This document shows positions 44,214 to 44,324 of a stretch of DNA of 44,324 nt, in pieces. The DNA is taken from positions 1 through 44,324 of the forward strand of contig DAOURK010000021.1 of the NCBI GenBank assembly GCA_030625085.1, in the 5' to 3' direction. The stretch is from Pseudomonadota bacterium (GTDB lineage: Bacteria; SZUA-182; DTGQ01). Numbering within the stretch: the first letter of the stretch is position 1; each line of letters starts with the position of its first letter. The notes below the pieces were generated by a model. That model saw only the letters and a program-made list of their open reading frames with translations, searched no databases and was not told the DNA's origin. The position numbers were made by a program, and so were the translations under genes.

Positions 44214-44324
44214 GCAATCAGGATAAGATTCCCCCAATTTTTTTGAACTATTGAGGGTGACTTTAGATAAAAATTAGATAAAGGGCTTCCTTATGTCTGT
44301 ATGAGGATGACATTTTGGAAGGTT

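Overview
The window is AT-rich DNA from a Gram-negative (diderm) bacterium. Evidence for two membranes is a lipoprotein M48 protease with TPRs, and three secreted beta-propeller proteins with Sec signal peptides. I cannot name the species. The spirochaete/mitochondrial-type EF-G, the DUF2760 plus double-Hsp70 cluster, the RelA/SpoT-TPR fusion and the palindromic repeats with TTCGTAAAAAGTC ends fit Desulfobacterota or a neighbouring phylum best. That placement is inference. No rRNA, tRNA, CRISPR array or transposase gene was seen.

Layout. 0.2-4.8 kb: an MFS permease on the minus strand, a repeat-rich gap, then a small membrane protein overlapping an amino-acid permease fused to two universal-stress domains. 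5-11.4 kb: an M48/TPR lipoprotein, then three tandem paralogous secreted propellers, the first frameshifted. 11.4-18.4 kb (minus strand): a chaperone cluster of DUF2760 protein, Hsp70-like protein, trpS and long Hsp70-like protein, with a MITE-like palindrome and inverted low-complexity tracts between genes. 19-21.9 kb (minus strand): fusA of the spdEFG1 type followed by a RecA-like P-loop protein. 22.9-28 kb: a CrtI-like desaturase/isomerase, FabG, FabZ, FabI, an ORF6N protein and a phosphopantetheinyl transferase. This resembles a fatty-acid or polyene pathway lacking ketosynthase and carrier protein in the window. 28-29.8 kb (minus strand): a solenoid of about 21 HEAT-like 26-residue repeats.

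30.7-38.3 kb is a signalling block bracketed by two direct copies of a roughly 68-bp repeat. It holds a membrane sensor, a double-CHASE3 hybrid histidine kinase whose receiver has been cut off by a frameshift/deletion, a REC-GGDEF protein with a degenerate HD-GYP tail, and an HDOD protein. 38.3-44.3 kb: a SERCA-like Ca2+ P-type ATPase, a DUF454 (YbaN) membrane protein nested between two pairs of direct repeats, a 31-residue membrane peptide, a RelA/SpoT synthetase-TPR fusion and a small hypothetical protein.

Intergenic DNA is unusually rich in dispersed repeats: AGGGCTTTAGCCCT hairpins (R1), a TTCGTAAAAAGTC MITE-like palindrome (R2), a roughly 165-bp direct repeat carrying a conserved mini-ORF (R3), a repeat flanking the signalling block (R4), and two repeats around the DUF454 gene. 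The strongest candidates for undescribed biology are the CrtI/FAS-like locus, the DUF2760/Hsp70 cluster, the truncated phosphorelay with its duplicated sensor partner, and an attenuator-like leader upstream of the GGDEF gene.
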